Below, one piece after another: positions 24,387 to 33,407 of a DNA stretch of 64,000 nt; within the stretch, counting starts at the first letter, position 1, and each line of letters opens with the position of its first letter. The stretch comes from Streptomyces lydicus (lineage in GTDB: Bacteria > Actinomycetota > Actinomycetes > Streptomycetales > Streptomycetaceae): contig NZ_JNZA01000007.1 in assembly GCF_000717345.1 (NCBI RefSeq), positions 124,001 to 188,000 on the forward strand, given 5' to 3'. The notes below the pieces were generated by a model. That model saw only the letters and a list, made by a program, of their open reading frames with translations. It had not been told where the DNA came from and did no database searches. A program made the translations under genes and the position numbers.

Positions 24387-25883
24387 TTGGTTTCCCACAT
24401 GCTGGACACCGGACGGCGGGCCGGCCGGCGCATCACACTCGACGGCACCGGTCTGCACACCGCCGATATCGCCGCCCTCGCGGAGCGCACCGCCCGCCCC
24501 GCCCCGCCCGACCCCAAGGCGCTCGCCCGCGCCGAGGAATCCTGGGAGACCGCCCGCCGCCTCGCCGCCACCGGCCGCGTCTACGGGCGCAGCACCGGCG
24601 TCGGCGCGAACCGTACGGAGGACGTCGGGGCCGCCGACGCCGCCCACGGACTCCGCCTGCTGCGCAGCCACGCCGGCGCGATCGGCGACCCGCTGCCCGC
24701 CCGCGAGGTCCGCGCCATGCTCGTGGTGCGGGTCAACCAGCTGCTGGCGGGCGGCGCCGGCCTCAACCCCGCCGTCATCACCGCGCTCCTCGCCGCGCTG
24801 GAGTCGGGCGCGCACCCCGTCGTCAACGAGCACGGCGCGGTCGGCACCGGAGACCTCGCCGCCCTCGCCCAGACCGGGCTCGCGCTGGCCGGCGAACACC
24901 CCTGGACGTGTGCGCCCGGAGCCCGGGCCCCGGACCCGCTCGCCCTCGACAACAACGACGCGCTGGCCCTGATCAGCAGCAACGCCCTCACGCTCGGCCA
25001 GTCCGCGCTCGCCCTGGACGAACTCCGCCGCCTCCTGGCCGCCTCGCTGCCGGTCGCCGCGCTCTCCCTGCTCGCGGTCGGCGGCTCCCACGAACCCTTC
25101 GCCGAACCGGTGATGCTGGCCCGCCCGCACCGCGGCTCCGCGGCCGCCGCCACCCGTATGCGCACCCTCGCGGGCGTACCGCCGCGCCCCGCCCCGCCGC
25201 TGGGCCGCATCCAGGACCCCTACGGCTTCCGCTGCCTCCCCCAGATCCACGGCCCCGCGCTCGACGCCGCCGACACCCTCGACGACGTCCTCACCGTGGA
25301 GGTCAACGCCGCCGCCGAGAACCCCCTGATCAGCATCGAGGACCAGGCCGCCTACCACCACGGCAACTTCTACGCCGCCCATGCGGCGCTCGCCCTCGAC
25401 ACCTTCCGCCTCGCCGTCCTGCAGACGGCGCGGCTGTCCACCGCCCGCCTGGCCGCGCTCTCCGAGCCGGACTTCACGAGGCTGCGGCCCTTCCTGGGCG
25501 ACGCCGCCCCGGCCAGCTCCGGCGTGATGATCCTCGAGTACGCGGCCGGCGCGGCCCTCGGGGAGATGCGTGCGGTCTCCCACCCGGCCTCCCTCGGCCA
25601 CGCCGTGCTCTCCCGGGGCGTCGAGGAACAGGCCAGCTTCGCCTCGCTGGCCGCCCGCCAGACCCTGCGGGCCTGCACGTACTACCGTCAGGTCCTCGCC
25701 TGCGAACTGGTCGCCGCCGTCCGCGCCCTGCGCATGCGTTCCCTCGAACCCGACCCCGGCCTCCCCCTGACCGACGCCTACCACCTCGCCGCCGACGCCC
25801 TCGATCCCCGTATGGAGGACCGCCCGCTGACCGCGGACGTCGCGGTCGCGATGGGACTGCTGGACGAGCTGGCACGGATATGA
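24387..25883 (+). CDS. HAL-fold aromatic amino acid lyase homologue lacking the MIO triad
   Basis: About 498 residues, HAL/PAL fold. Conserved: Tyr66 in VYGRSTGVGANR (catalytic Tyr), QDPYGFRCLPQ near 276 (Gln/Tyr/Arg of the active site), HHGNFYAAHAALALD, and VEEQASF. The MIO-forming segment, normally G-x-V-G-A-S-G-D-L, reads AVGTGDLAALA here: one residue short, with Gly153-Thr154-Gly155 in place of Ala-Ser-Gly. The usual active-site Asn after LALL is also changed (LALISSNA). So it is probably not a normal histidase. MIO-free relatives such as ergothionase expel trimethylamine from betaines. TTG at 24387 has GGGAG 9 bp upstream; ATG at 24399 is the alternative. Divergent from a betaine importer. 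Confidence 0.8.
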   Translation: MVSHMLDTGRRAGRRITLDGTGLHTADIAALAERTARPAPPDPKALARAEESWETARRLAATGRVYGRSTGVGANRTEDVGAADAAHGLRLLRSHAGAIGDPLPAREVRAMLVVRVNQLLAGGAGLNPAVITALLAALESGAHPVVNEHGAVGTGDLAALAQTGLALAGEHPWTCAPGARAPDPLALDNNDALALISSNALTLGQSALALDELRRLLAASLPVAALSLLAVGGSHEPFAEPVMLARPHRGSAAAATRMRTLAGVPPRPAPPLGRIQDPYGFRCLPQIHGPALDAADTLDDVLTVEVNAAAENPLISIEDQAAYHHGNFYAAHAALALDTFRLAVLQTARLSTARLAALSEPDFTRLRPFLGDAAPASSGVMILEYAAGAALGEMRAVSHPASLGHAVLSRGVEEQASFASLAARQTLRACTYYRQVLACELVAAVRALRMRSLEPDPGLPLTDAYHLAADALDPRMEDRPLTADVAVAMGLLDELARI

Positions 25884-26093
25884 ACGGATGTGTGCGGATG
25901 AGGGGCCGGTTCCGGGGACGGGGGCGGGGCGCCGGCGGAGGGGGTGCTAGGCCCGGGGGCCGGGCCCCGGGGCCGGGGTGACGGGCCCGTCCGGCGCGCT
26001 CACGAGGCGTCGCGCGGGTCGGCGCGGGCCAGAAGTTCCGTACAGTCGGTCGACACAGGAGAAGGCCCCCGAACGGGCCGGGAAGAAGAGGCG

Positions 26094-27047
26094 ATGAGCG
26101 GGGACGGGGACAACGGCGGCGTCGCCGGCGCGGCCGGCGGCCGGCCGGCCACCACGGAGCAGCAGCGCGCCCGCGAGACGCGGGGCGCGGAGAACGGTGC
26201 GGCCGGGGGCGCGGACACCGGCACCGCCGCCCGCCTCCAGAAGCTGTTCGAGGGCCACCGGCTGACCCCCACCCAGCGCCGGATCGCGCACTGCATGGTG
26301 CGCCGGGCCGCCGACGCGCCCTTCCTCTCCAGCGTCGAACTGGCCGAACTGGCCGGCGTCAGCCAGCCCTCGGTCACCCGCTTCGCCGTCGCCCTGGGCT
26401 TCGACGGCTACCCGGCGCTCCGGCGCCATCTGCGCGAGGTCGCCCCCACCGAGAAGCCCGACGACACCGGCTCGTACAACGAGTACCAGCAGGCCGTGCA
26501 GGCGGAGATCGACAACCTCCGCCACCTGGCCGCGGCGCTCGCCGACCCGGCGCCGGTGAGCGAGGCCGGCCGGCTGCTCGCCGCCTCCCGCCCGCTCCCC
26601 GTCCTCGGCCTGCGCGCCGCCACCGCCCAGGCTGCCGGCTTCGCCTACTTCGCCCGCAAGGTCCACCCCGACGTCCGCCTCCTGGACGAGGGCGGCACCA
26701 TGCTCACCGACCGGATCGACGCCGCCGCCCGGGCCGGCGCCACCGCCCTCATCTGCTTCGCCCTGCCCCGCCACCCCCGCGAGGTCGTCGACGCCCTCGA
26801 ATACGCCCGCACGGTCGGCCTGACCGTCATCACCGTCGCGGACAGCGCGTTCGCCCCCGTCGCCCACCACACCGACCTGCTCCTGCCGGCCCCGGTCGGC
26901 ACCGGCCTGGCCTTCGACACGGCCTGCGCCCCGATGCTGCTGGGCCGCGTCCTGCTGGAGGCCATGTGCGACGCCCTCCCGGACGCCCAGGCCCGGCTGG
27001 AGGAGTTCGACTCCAGGGCGGCGGCACGGGGCCTGTTCGTGGAGTGA
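26094..27047 (+). CDS. MurR/RpiR-family transcriptional regulator
   Basis: A 317-residue regulator. A Gly/Ala-rich disordered N-terminus (1-45) precedes the RpiR HTH (LTPTQRRIAHCMVRR, SSVELAELAGVSQPSVTRFAVALGF) and a SIS-like sugar-phosphate-type binding domain from about 150 (LLAASRPLPVLGLRAATAQ, ALICFALPRHPREVVDALEYA). It follows the HAL-like gene by 210 bp in the same direction, so it may control the lyase and importer. The ATG at 26094 has GAAGAGG 5 bp upstream. In other bacteria RpiR proteins near hut-like genes are known to respond to small acids or sugars; the ligand here is unknown. Confidence 0.88.
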   Translation: MSGDGDNGGVAGAAGGRPATTEQQRARETRGAENGAAGGADTGTAARLQKLFEGHRLTPTQRRIAHCMVRRAADAPFLSSVELAELAGVSQPSVTRFAVALGFDGYPALRRHLREVAPTEKPDDTGSYNEYQQAVQAEIDNLRHLAAALADPAPVSEAGRLLAASRPLPVLGLRAATAQAAGFAYFARKVHPDVRLLDEGGTMLTDRIDAAARAGATALICFALPRHPREVVDALEYARTVGLTVITVADSAFAPVAHHTDLLLPAPVGTGLAFDTACAPMLLGRVLLEAMCDALPDAQARLEEFDSRAAARGLFVE

Positions 27048-27074
27048 GGGCCGGCTGCCGCGCCGGGATGCCGC

Positions 27075-28457
27075 TCACCGCTCCCCGAGGCCGTCCAGCG
27101 CGTCCGTGTGGGCGGCGCCGCTCTCGACCGTGAGCTCCTCCAGGGTCTGGGGAGTGCGGACGGTCGCGAAGCGGAGCGTGCCGTCGGGGTCGGCCGCATA
27201 GCCGTAAATGCCCGGGCGGGGGAGCGAGTTGTAGGCGAAGTGGGTGGAGAAGTAGTACGCGCCGGTGTCCAGCAGGGCGGCGTGGTCGCCGGACTCCAGA
27301 CGCGGCAGCGGCCGGTTCTCGGCGACCAGGTCGCCGGCGAAGCAGCAGGGCCCCGCGACGTCCTGGGCGACCGGCTCGCCCGTCTTGGGGCAGCCCTCCG
27401 CGTCGTAGGCGGCGACCCGCAGCGGCCAGGCGTCGGGCACGAAGACCGTACGGGTGGCGACCTGGGCACCGGCATGGGTGACCGCGATGGGACGGCCGCC
27501 CGCCGACTTCGCGTACTCGACGCGGGCGAGGATCGTGCCGTGCTTGGCCAGCAGTGAGCGGCCGAACTCGGTGACCAGGCCGTAGCGGCCGGAGAACAGG
27601 CCGGGAACGAGGGAGTGCAGCAGCGCCACGTACGTGCGGTAGGTGGGGGTGACGGCGTCCGAGGAGAAGTTCACCGGCAGGCCGCCGCCGATGTCCAGGG
27701 TGTCGATCTGACGTCGGCCGGCCTTCGCGTTGATCTCCTCGGCCAGTTCGAACGTGGCCAGTACGCCGGCGGCCATCAGCTCCAGCGGCATGCCCTGGGA
27801 CCCCACGTGGGCGTGCAGCCGGGTCAGCCACGGCCGGTCGAGGAAGGCCCGTACGACCCACTCGCGGGCGCCCTCGTCGCGCAGCGCGATCCCGAACTTG
27901 GAGGTGTCGGTGGCGGTGCTCATCGCGCCGATGGTGCCGCCGCCGATCTGCGGATTGACCCGCAGGCCCAGTGGCGCGGCACTCGGCGCGGCGGCCATCA
28001 GCGCGTCGAGACGGGCCAGTTCCTCGGGGTTGTCGGCGTTGACGGCGATCCCGAGGGCGAGCGCCTCGCGCAGTTCCGCGGGGGTCTTGGCCGGGGAGTC
28101 CAGCACGGTGCGGGCGGCGGGCACCCCGGCGGCGCGGGCCAGCGCCAGCTCGCCGGGGCTGGCCACCTCGCAGCCGAGCCCCTCCCGTGCGAGCAGCCGC
28201 AGCACGGGCACGAGCGAGGCGGCCTTCACCGCGAACGCGTGCAGGACCGGGGTGCCGGGCGCGACGAACTCCTCGAAGGCGGCGCGTAGTTCCGCCGCGG
28301 AGCGACGCGCCCCGTCGACGTCCAGCAGCCCGGCGACGGGCCGGTCCGGTCCCACCAGCCCCCGCGCCACGGCTGCGCGTACCGCGCGGTCCCGCTCGCG
28401 GCCCCGCTCTCGATCTCGGTCCGGTTCTCGTGCTGGGTCTCGGTCCGTGAGGCTCAT
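27075..28457 (-). CDS. Diaminopimelate-decarboxylase-like PLP protein
   Basis: A 460-residue fold-III PLP enzyme (alanine-racemase-like barrel plus beta domain). The PLP lysine is in VLHAFAVKAAS, the barrel shows GIAVNADNPEEL, SKFGI and HAHVGSQ, the glycine-rich phosphate loop IDTLDIGGGLPVNF, and the C-terminal Cys motif GPCCFAGD. A charged Asp/Arg repeat region occupies residues 1-30. It would decarboxylate a D- or L-amino acid such as meso-diaminopimelate, but the GPCCFAGD loop differs from the usual LysA GPxCESGD, so the substrate may differ. The ATG has GGAG 7 bp upstream. Convergent with the RpiR gene. Confidence 0.85.
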   Translation of the reverse strand: MSLTDRDPAREPDRDRERGRERDRAVRAAVARGLVGPDRPVAGLLDVDGARRSAAELRAAFEEFVAPGTPVLHAFAVKAASLVPVLRLLAREGLGCEVASPGELALARAAGVPAARTVLDSPAKTPAELREALALGIAVNADNPEELARLDALMAAAPSAAPLGLRVNPQIGGGTIGAMSTATDTSKFGIALRDEGAREWVVRAFLDRPWLTRLHAHVGSQGMPLELMAAGVLATFELAEEINAKAGRRQIDTLDIGGGLPVNFSSDAVTPTYRTYVALLHSLVPGLFSGRYGLVTEFGRSLLAKHGTILARVEYAKSAGGRPIAVTHAGAQVATRTVFVPDAWPLRVAAYDAEGCPKTGEPVAQDVAGPCCFAGDLVAENRPLPRLESGDHAALLDTGAYYFSTHFAYNSLPRPGIYGYAADPDGTLRFATVRTPQTLEELTVESGAAHTDALDGLGER

Positions 28458-28616
28458 GACTCAACTCCATCATTGAGGACGGGGGGCCCGCCAACGAGGA
28501 CGGCCTCGCGACCCGGCCGGGTTGCGGTACGACCCGTTCGGCCGCCCCGGCCGGGGCGGCCGGGTGACCGGTTGCCGTACGCGCCGTTCCGCTGCCCGGC
28601 CGGTCCGTGCCGGGCC

Positions 28617-29681
28617 TCAGGCGGTCCGGGCGTCGCCGGTCGACCTGCGGTGCCGCTGCGCGAGGCGGGAGCCGGATTCGCGGCGGGCGGCCCGGCGCAG
28701 GAGCGGTACGGCCAGGAGGAAGCCGAGCACGGCCCAGGCGGTCAGCACCAGGGCGACCGTCGGCAGCTCCCACGAGCCGGCCGGCTCCGCGGCCCGGGCG
28801 GCGTCGGGCAGCAGCGCCGAGCGCAGCCCCTGGGCCATCCACTTCAGCGGGAAGACCGAGGCGATCTTCTGGACCACCCCCGGCAGCGAGGAGAGCGGGA
28901 ACATCGCCCCCGAGGTGATCAGCAGCGCCATCGCCGGCAGCATGATCAACGCCAGCGCCTCCCGCGGGTTGGGCAGCACGGCACCTATCGCGGCGCCCAG
29001 CGGCACGACGGCGAGCAACCCCAGCGCACTGACCCACAGCAGTGTCAGCCAGCCGCCGGCACTGTGCGGCAGCGGTCCGTCCACAAGGAGGGCCGCCGTG
29101 CCCAGGAGCAGGACCAGGGTGGCCAGCGCCAAGGCGACCACCAGCACCGACTTGGCGACGAGGTAGGCCGGTATCCCGCCGGGGGTGGCGCGCAGCCGCA
29201 GCAGGGCGCCCTCCTCCCGCTCGGTCACCAGGATCTGCGGAAGGCTGACCAGGCCGATCTGGAACAGCAGATAGGCGGCGAAGCCGGAGAGCGTCAGATG
29301 GGCCATGGGCACGTGGGTGCCGGGCACGTCGCCGCTGAGGTAGCTCGCGAGGGTCAGGGCGACGGCGATGTTGAGCAGATTGCCGGTCATCTCCTTGGGG
29401 TTCCGCAGGAGATGGCGTATCTCGATCACGCCGCGCTGGAACCCGGCCCGCCAGTGCCGCCGGGCCGCGGCGGACCGCCGCCCGGTGTGCGCCGTCCGGA
29501 CCGCACCGGCCGCACGGGCCCCCTCGGTCGCACCGCCCCTCCCGACCGTCGTCGTTGCCGCCGCCCCTGTTGTCCCTGCCGGCCCTGCCGCCCCGTCCGC
29601 GCCTGCTGCCGCAGTCATGCCTGCTGTGTCCGTCGTCCCTGCCGTCACCGCTGTCCCCCCGTCGTATCCGTCCGCGGTCAC
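28617..29681 (-). CDS. ABC-2 type transporter permease
   Basis: A 354-residue permease. An Ala/Thr/Gly-rich cytoplasmic N-terminus (about 1-75) precedes six hydrophobic segments with the ABC-2 features RNPKEMTGNLLNIAVAL, VTEREEGALLRLRATPGG and MLPAMALLITSGAMFPLSSLP. It forms the channel of an export system with the ATPase at 29678-30607. A GTG at 29681 overlaps the ATPase stop by 4 bp (GTGA) and follows GGGGG; the longer in-frame ATG at 29804 lies inside the ATPase gene. The role is probably drug, peptide or lipid export, under the winged-helix regulator at 30604. Confidence 0.88.
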   Translation of the reverse strand: MTADGYDGGTAVTAGTTDTAGMTAAAGADGAAGPAGTTGAAATTTVGRGGATEGARAAGAVRTAHTGRRSAAARRHWRAGFQRGVIEIRHLLRNPKEMTGNLLNIAVALTLASYLSGDVPGTHVPMAHLTLSGFAAYLLFQIGLVSLPQILVTEREEGALLRLRATPGGIPAYLVAKSVLVVALALATLVLLLGTAALLVDGPLPHSAGGWLTLLWVSALGLLAVVPLGAAIGAVLPNPREALALIMLPAMALLITSGAMFPLSSLPGVVQKIASVFPLKWMAQGLRSALLPDAARAAEPAGSWELPTVALVLTAWAVLGFLLAVPLLRRAARRESGSRLAQRHRRSTGDARTA

Positions 29682-30607
29682 TTCGTTTCCCCCGCCCCGT
29701 CCGTGTCGTCGCGGTGCACCATGTGCAGATAGGTGTCCTCCAGCGTCGGGCGGCGGACCTCCAGGTCGGCGATCGGGCCGCCCGCCTCGCGGTGGAGTTC
29801 CCACACCAGGCCGGACGGGTCCGCGGTGCGCTCGCGGCGGGCGGTGCCGTCGGACGCCGTCCAGCGGACCTCGGCCCGGGCGGCGGCCCGCCGGGCCAGC
29901 TCAGCCGGGGTGCCGCAGGCCCGGATCCGGCCGTTGACCAGCATCGCTATGCGGTCGGCCAGCCGCTCGGCCTCCGCCAGGTCGTGGGTCGTGAGCAGGA
30001 TCGTGACGCCCTCGTCGCCGGCGAGCCGGGCGATCAGCGCGTGGAAGTCGCGGCGCGCCTCCGGGTCGAAGCCGGTGGTCGGCTCGTCGAGGAAGAGGAG
30101 CTCGGGACGTCCGACGAGGGCGAGTGCCACGTCCAGCCGCCGGCGCTGCCCGCCCGACAGCCGGTCGACCCGCTGGTGCGCCTGCTCGGTGAGCCCCACC
30201 ACGGACAGCAGCTCGGCGGGGTCGCGCGGATCCGGGTAGTACGTGGCGAAGTGCGTCAGCAGTTCGGTGACCTGCCAGCGGCGGTGGTCGCGCCAGGACT
30301 GGAGGACCAGGCCGATCCGGCCGCGCCAGGCGTTGTCGCCGCGCGCCGGGTCCGTACCCAGGACGTGGACCTCCCCGGCGGACCGCTGCCGGAAGCCCTC
30401 CAGGATCTCGACCGTGGTGGTCTTCCCGGCGCCGTTGGGGCCGAGCAGGGCGAAGATCTCGCCGCGGTGGATGTCGAGGTCGATGCCGTGCAGCACATCG
30501 GCGCTGCTGTACGCCATGCGCAGGCCGCTGACACGGATGACGGGCGCGGCGGCGCCGGGGGCGCCCGGCGCCGGGACTGCCGCCGGCTCGCTTGCGGTCG
30601 TGGTCAT
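29678..30607 (-). CDS. ABC-2 exporter ATP-binding protein (DrrA-like)
   Basis: A 309-residue ATPase. Walker A is LLGPNGAGKTTT (about 54), the Q-loop GLVLQSWRDHRRW, signature LSGGQRRRLDVALALVG, Walker B LLFLDEPTTGFDPE, and the His switch TTHDLAEAERL. A C-terminal domain of about 75 residues ends with RRPTLEDTYLHMV, as in DrrA/CcmA-type antibiotic and lipid exporters. The ATG overlaps the regulator stop (ATGA). It energises the ABC-2 permease that follows. Confidence 0.93.
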   Translation of the reverse strand: MTTTASEPAAVPAPGAPGAAAPVIRVSGLRMAYSSADVLHGIDLDIHRGEIFALLGPNGAGKTTTVEILEGFRQRSAGEVHVLGTDPARGDNAWRGRIGLVLQSWRDHRRWQVTELLTHFATYYPDPRDPAELLSVVGLTEQAHQRVDRLSGGQRRRLDVALALVGRPELLFLDEPTTGFDPEARRDFHALIARLAGDEGVTILLTTHDLAEAERLADRIAMLVNGRIRACGTPAELARRAAARAEVRWTASDGTARRERTADPSGLVWELHREAGGPIADLEVRRPTLEDTYLHMVHRDDTDGAGETK

Positions 30608-30990
30608 CGGCCGGCCTCCGCGTGGTGCTGCTGTGACGCCGGTGCCGTCCGCGCGGTGGCGGGCTCCGGCTCGGCCGCCGTGCGGGGTGCCGTGGCCCCC
30701 GCACCCTCGACGATCGCCCGGAGCGCGGCCACATGGCCCTCGAAGGCGGTCCGGCCGCGCTGCGTCAGCCGTACCTTCGTGCGGCGTTTGCGGCCGCCGC
30801 CCTCCTTCCGGATCTCCAGATATCCGGCCTCCTCCAGGGTGTGCAGCTGCTTGGAGAGCGCGGAGTCGCTGAGCGAGAGGCTGTCGCGGATGAAGGGGAA
30901 GTCGGCCCATTCCGTGGCGGCGAGCAGCGCCACGACGGACAGTCTCGTCGAAGGGTGGATCAGTTCGTCGAAGCCGCTCGGGGTACTCAT
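30604..30990 (-). CDS. Winged-helix transcriptional regulator (MarR/ArsR-like)
   Basis: A 128-residue DNA-binding protein. The wHTH is DSLSLSDSALSKQLHTLEEAGYLEI with wing GGRKRRTKVRLTQRGRTAFEGHV, typical of the short winged-helix regulators that precede ABC-2 exporters. The last 30 residues are Ala/Thr/Pro-rich. The ATG overlaps the stop of the membrane-protein gene (ATGA). It probably represses its own four-gene operon by binding ACTTTCCT-ACA-AGGAAAGT (31535-31553). Confidence 0.88.
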   Translation of the reverse strand: MSTPSGFDELIHPSTRLSVVALLAATEWADFPFIRDSLSLSDSALSKQLHTLEEAGYLEIRKEGGGRKRRTKVRLTQRGRTAFEGHVAALRAIVEGAGATAPRTAAEPEPATARTAPASQQHHAEAGR

Positions 30991-31493
30991 CGCGCCTCTC
31001 CCTCTAGGACGGCCCGCGCGCCCCGGGCGCGCAGGGTGCTGACCGCCCAGCGGTTCGCCGGCCCGACGAGGAGCACGAAGACACCGGCCGAGACGGTGGC
31101 CTGGATGAGGCTGCCGAACGGCAGTCCAAGCGACTCCACCAGCCGGTCGGAGAGCAGGATGGTCGCGGCGGTCACGACCATGCCCGCGAAGAACATGGCG
31201 AACTGGCGCCAGCTGTGCCGCGAGCGGTGCAGCCGCAGCCGGGACCGGCGGTTGAAGTGGTAGCCCAGGGCGCCGAGCCCGACGACGTAGCCGGCGAGTA
31301 CCAGCCAGAACGCCCACTCCGGGAGGTCCAGCCCCCAGCTGGCGATGAAGACCCACATGATCGCGGCCGTGGTGTACGTCGACCGCGCGTCGCGGTGGGC
31401 GCAGCGTTCGATCTCGTCGTAGACGCGCTCCTCCGGGACCCGGATGCGCTGCAGATCCAGCCATGCCTGTTCGGCATCCACCGATGTGCTCAT
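30987..31493 (-). CDS. Membrane protein, first gene of the ABC-2 exporter operon
   Basis: A 168-residue protein with a soluble N-terminal region (1-40) and four hydrophobic segments (about 41-54, 60-77, 96-113, 128-145). No named family is recognised. It is transcribed before, and overlaps by 4 bp with, the winged-helix regulator, followed by exporter ATPase and permease. It could be an accessory or immunity-type membrane protein; this is inference from position only. Confidence 0.85.
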   Translation of the reverse strand: MSTSVDAEQAWLDLQRIRVPEERVYDEIERCAHRDARSTYTTAAIMWVFIASWGLDLPEWAFWLVLAGYVVGLGALGYHFNRRSRLRLHRSRHSWRQFAMFFAGMVVTAATILLSDRLVESLGLPFGSLIQATVSAGVFVLLVGPANRWAVSTLRARGARAVLEGEAR

Positions 31494-31534
31494 GCCCTTC
31501 GCCTCCCCAAGGCGTGACGGACGGTTCCCCGTTT

Positions 31535-31553
31535 ACTTTCCTACAAGGAAAGT
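31535..31553. promoter_or_regulatory. Inverted-repeat operator ACTTTCCT-ACA-AGGAAAGT
   Basis: Perfect 8-bp arms separated by 3 bp, 41 bp upstream of the first gene of the exporter operon (start 31493). A further half site (AACTTTCC) follows at about 31563. A good candidate for the site of the operon's winged-helix regulator (autoregulation). Confidence 0.7.
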
Positions 31554-31661
31554 TACCGCGAACTTTCCCGGTGGGCAAGTCGAATCCGCCAGGTCGCCGA
31601 GGGGTGCTCCGCCGTTCGCGCCGGCCGGTTCCCATCGGGTGGGGCGAGCCGGTCGCCGGGA

Positions 31662-31704
31662 CCTGTTGACTAGCGCTATTCAGCAACGTCAGTATGTGAA
31701 TAGC
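31662..31704 (+). promoter_or_regulatory. hutU promoter/operator region
   Basis: Contains TTGACT (31666-31671, possible -35) and an inverted repeat GCTATTCA (31675-31682) / TGAATAGC (31697-31704) with a 14-bp spacer, 33 bp upstream of the hutU ATG. The left half, CCTGTTGACT ... TATTCA, resembles the blocks before the betaine importer and the NCS1 permease. Probably the regulated promoter of the hut operon. Confidence 0.6.
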
Positions 31705-31736
31705 TCAATCCATTCGATGTCGAGGAGGCACGGCCC

Positions 31737-33407
31737 ATGTCGGGACCGCGACCCGTGCGGGCGCCGCGCGGTACGGAACTGAGTGCTCGGGGATGGCAGC
31801 AGGAAGCCGCGCTGCGCATGCTGCAGAACAACCTCGATCCGGAGGTGGCCGAGCACCCGGACAAGCTCGTCGTCTACGGCGGCACGGGCAAGGCCGCCCG
31901 TGACTGGCGCTCCTTCGACGCGATGGTGCGCACGCTCACCACGCTCAAGCAGGACGAGACGATGCTCGTCCAGTCCGGCAAGCCGGTCGGCGTGATGCAG
32001 ACGCACGAGTGGGCGCCGCGGGTGCTCATCGCCAACTCCAACCTCGTCGGCGACTGGGCCAACTGGGAGGAGTTCCGCCGCCTGGAGGCCCTCGGCCTCA
32101 CCATGTACGGGCAGATGACCGCCGGTTCGTGGATCTACATCGGCACGCAGGGCATCCTCCAGGGCACGTACGAGACCTTCGCGGCCGTCGCGGCGAAGAA
32201 GTTCAACGGCACCCTGGCCGGCACGATCACCCTCACCGCCGGCCTCGGCGGCATGGGCGGCGCCCAGCCGCTCGCCGTGACCATGAACGACGGCGTCGCG
32301 ATCTGCATCGACTGCGACCCGCGCGCCATCGAGCGGCGCATCGAGCACCGCTACCTGGACGTGAAGGCGGACAACCTCCAGCACGCCCTCCAGCTCGCCG
32401 TCGAGGCCCGCGACCAGCGCAAGCCGCTGTCCATCGGGCTCCTCGGCAACGCCGCCGAGCTGCTGCCGCAGATGCTCGCCGAGGGCGCGCCGATCGACAT
32501 CGTCACCGACCAGACCAGCGCCCACGACCCGCTGGCCTACCTGCCCGTCGGCATCGACTTCGCCGACATGGCCGCCTACGCCACGGAGAAGCCCGCCGAC
32601 TTCACCCAGCGGGCCCGCGAGTCGATGGCCCGGCACGTCGAGGCCATGGTCGGCTTCATGGACGCCGGCGCCGAGGTCTTCGACTACGGCAACTCCATCC
32701 GCGGCGAGGCCCAACTCGCCGGCTACGAGCGGGCCTTCGCCTTCCCCGGCTTCGTGCCCGCCTACATCCGCCCGCTGTTCGCCGAGGGCAAGGGCCCGTT
32801 CCGCTGGGCGGCGCTGTCCGGTGACGCCCGCGACATCGCGGCCACCGACAAGGCGATCCTGGACCTCTTCCCGGAGAACGAGTCGCTGGCCCGCTGGATC
32901 AAGATGGCGGGGGAGCGGGTCCACTTCCAGGGCCTGCCCGCGCGGATCTGCTGGCTCGGCTACGGCGAGCGGGACAAGGCCGGCGAGCGCTTCAACGAGA
33001 TGGTCGCCGACGGCACCCTGCAGGCCCCGCTGGCCATCGGCCGCGACCACCTCGACTGCGGCTCCGTCGCCTCGCCCTACCGCGAGACCGAGGCCATGAA
33101 GGACGGCTCGGACGCGATCGCCGACTGGCCGCTGCTCAACGCCATGGTCAACGTCGCCTCCGGCGCTTCCTGGGTCTCGCTGCACCACGGCGGCGGCGTC
33201 GGCATGGGCCGCTCGATCCACGCCGGCCAGGTCACCGTCGCCGACGGCACCCCGCTGGCCGGGGAGAAGATCCGCCGGGTGCTGACGAACGACCCGGGCA
33301 TGGGCGTCATCCGGCACGTCGACGCGGGCTACGAGCGGGCCGACGAGGTCGCCGCCGAGCGCGGTGTCCGCATCCCGATGCGCGAGGGCGAAGGCGAGGG
33401 CGCGTGA
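31737..33407 (+). CDS. hutU: Urocanate hydratase
   Basis: A 556-residue urocanase, full family length (about 550). Landmarks: [14 protein letters not shown] near the start, [14 protein letters not shown] (NAD-binding glycine-rich segment), [13 protein letters not shown], the cysteine-containing [16 protein letters not shown], and [15 protein letters not shown]. It adds water to urocanate using NAD+ to give 4-imidazolone-5-propionate, the second step of histidine breakdown. The ATG has GAGGAGG 9 bp upstream. First gene of the operon hutU - M20 hydrolase - hutF - hutI; no hutH is in this operon. Confidence 0.97.
   Translation: MSGPRPVRAPRGTELSARGWQQEAALRMLQNNLDPEVAEHPDKLVVYGGTGKAARDWRSFDAMVRTLTTLKQDETMLVQSGKPVGVMQTHEWAPRVLIANSNLVGDWANWEEFRRLEALGLTMYGQMTAGSWIYIGTQGILQGTYETFAAVAAKKFNGTLAGTITLTAGLGGMGGAQPLAVTMNDGVAICIDCDPRAIERRIEHRYLDVKADNLQHALQLAVEARDQRKPLSIGLLGNAAELLPQMLAEGAPIDIVTDQTSAHDPLAYLPVGIDFADMAAYATEKPADFTQRARESMARHVEAMVGFMDAGAEVFDYGNSIRGEAQLAGYERAFAFPGFVPAYIRPLFAEGKGPFRWAALSGDARDIAATDKAILDLFPENESLARWIKMAGERVHFQGLPARICWLGYGERDKAGERFNEMVADGTLQAPLAIGRDHLDCGSVASPYRETEAMKDGSDAIADWPLLNAMVNVASGASWVSLHHGGGVGMGRSIHAGQVTVADGTPLAGEKIRRVLTNDPGMGVIRHVDAGYERADEVAAERGVRIPMREGEGEGA

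Noticed and set aside
24820..24870. Sequencing error or frameshift as the cause of the missing MIO triad
   Set aside because: The frame is continuous and the flanking residues (NEHGAVG before, DLAALA after) align in register; a single-base error cannot remove one whole residue and keep both sides. A true three-base deletion remains possible and would be real.
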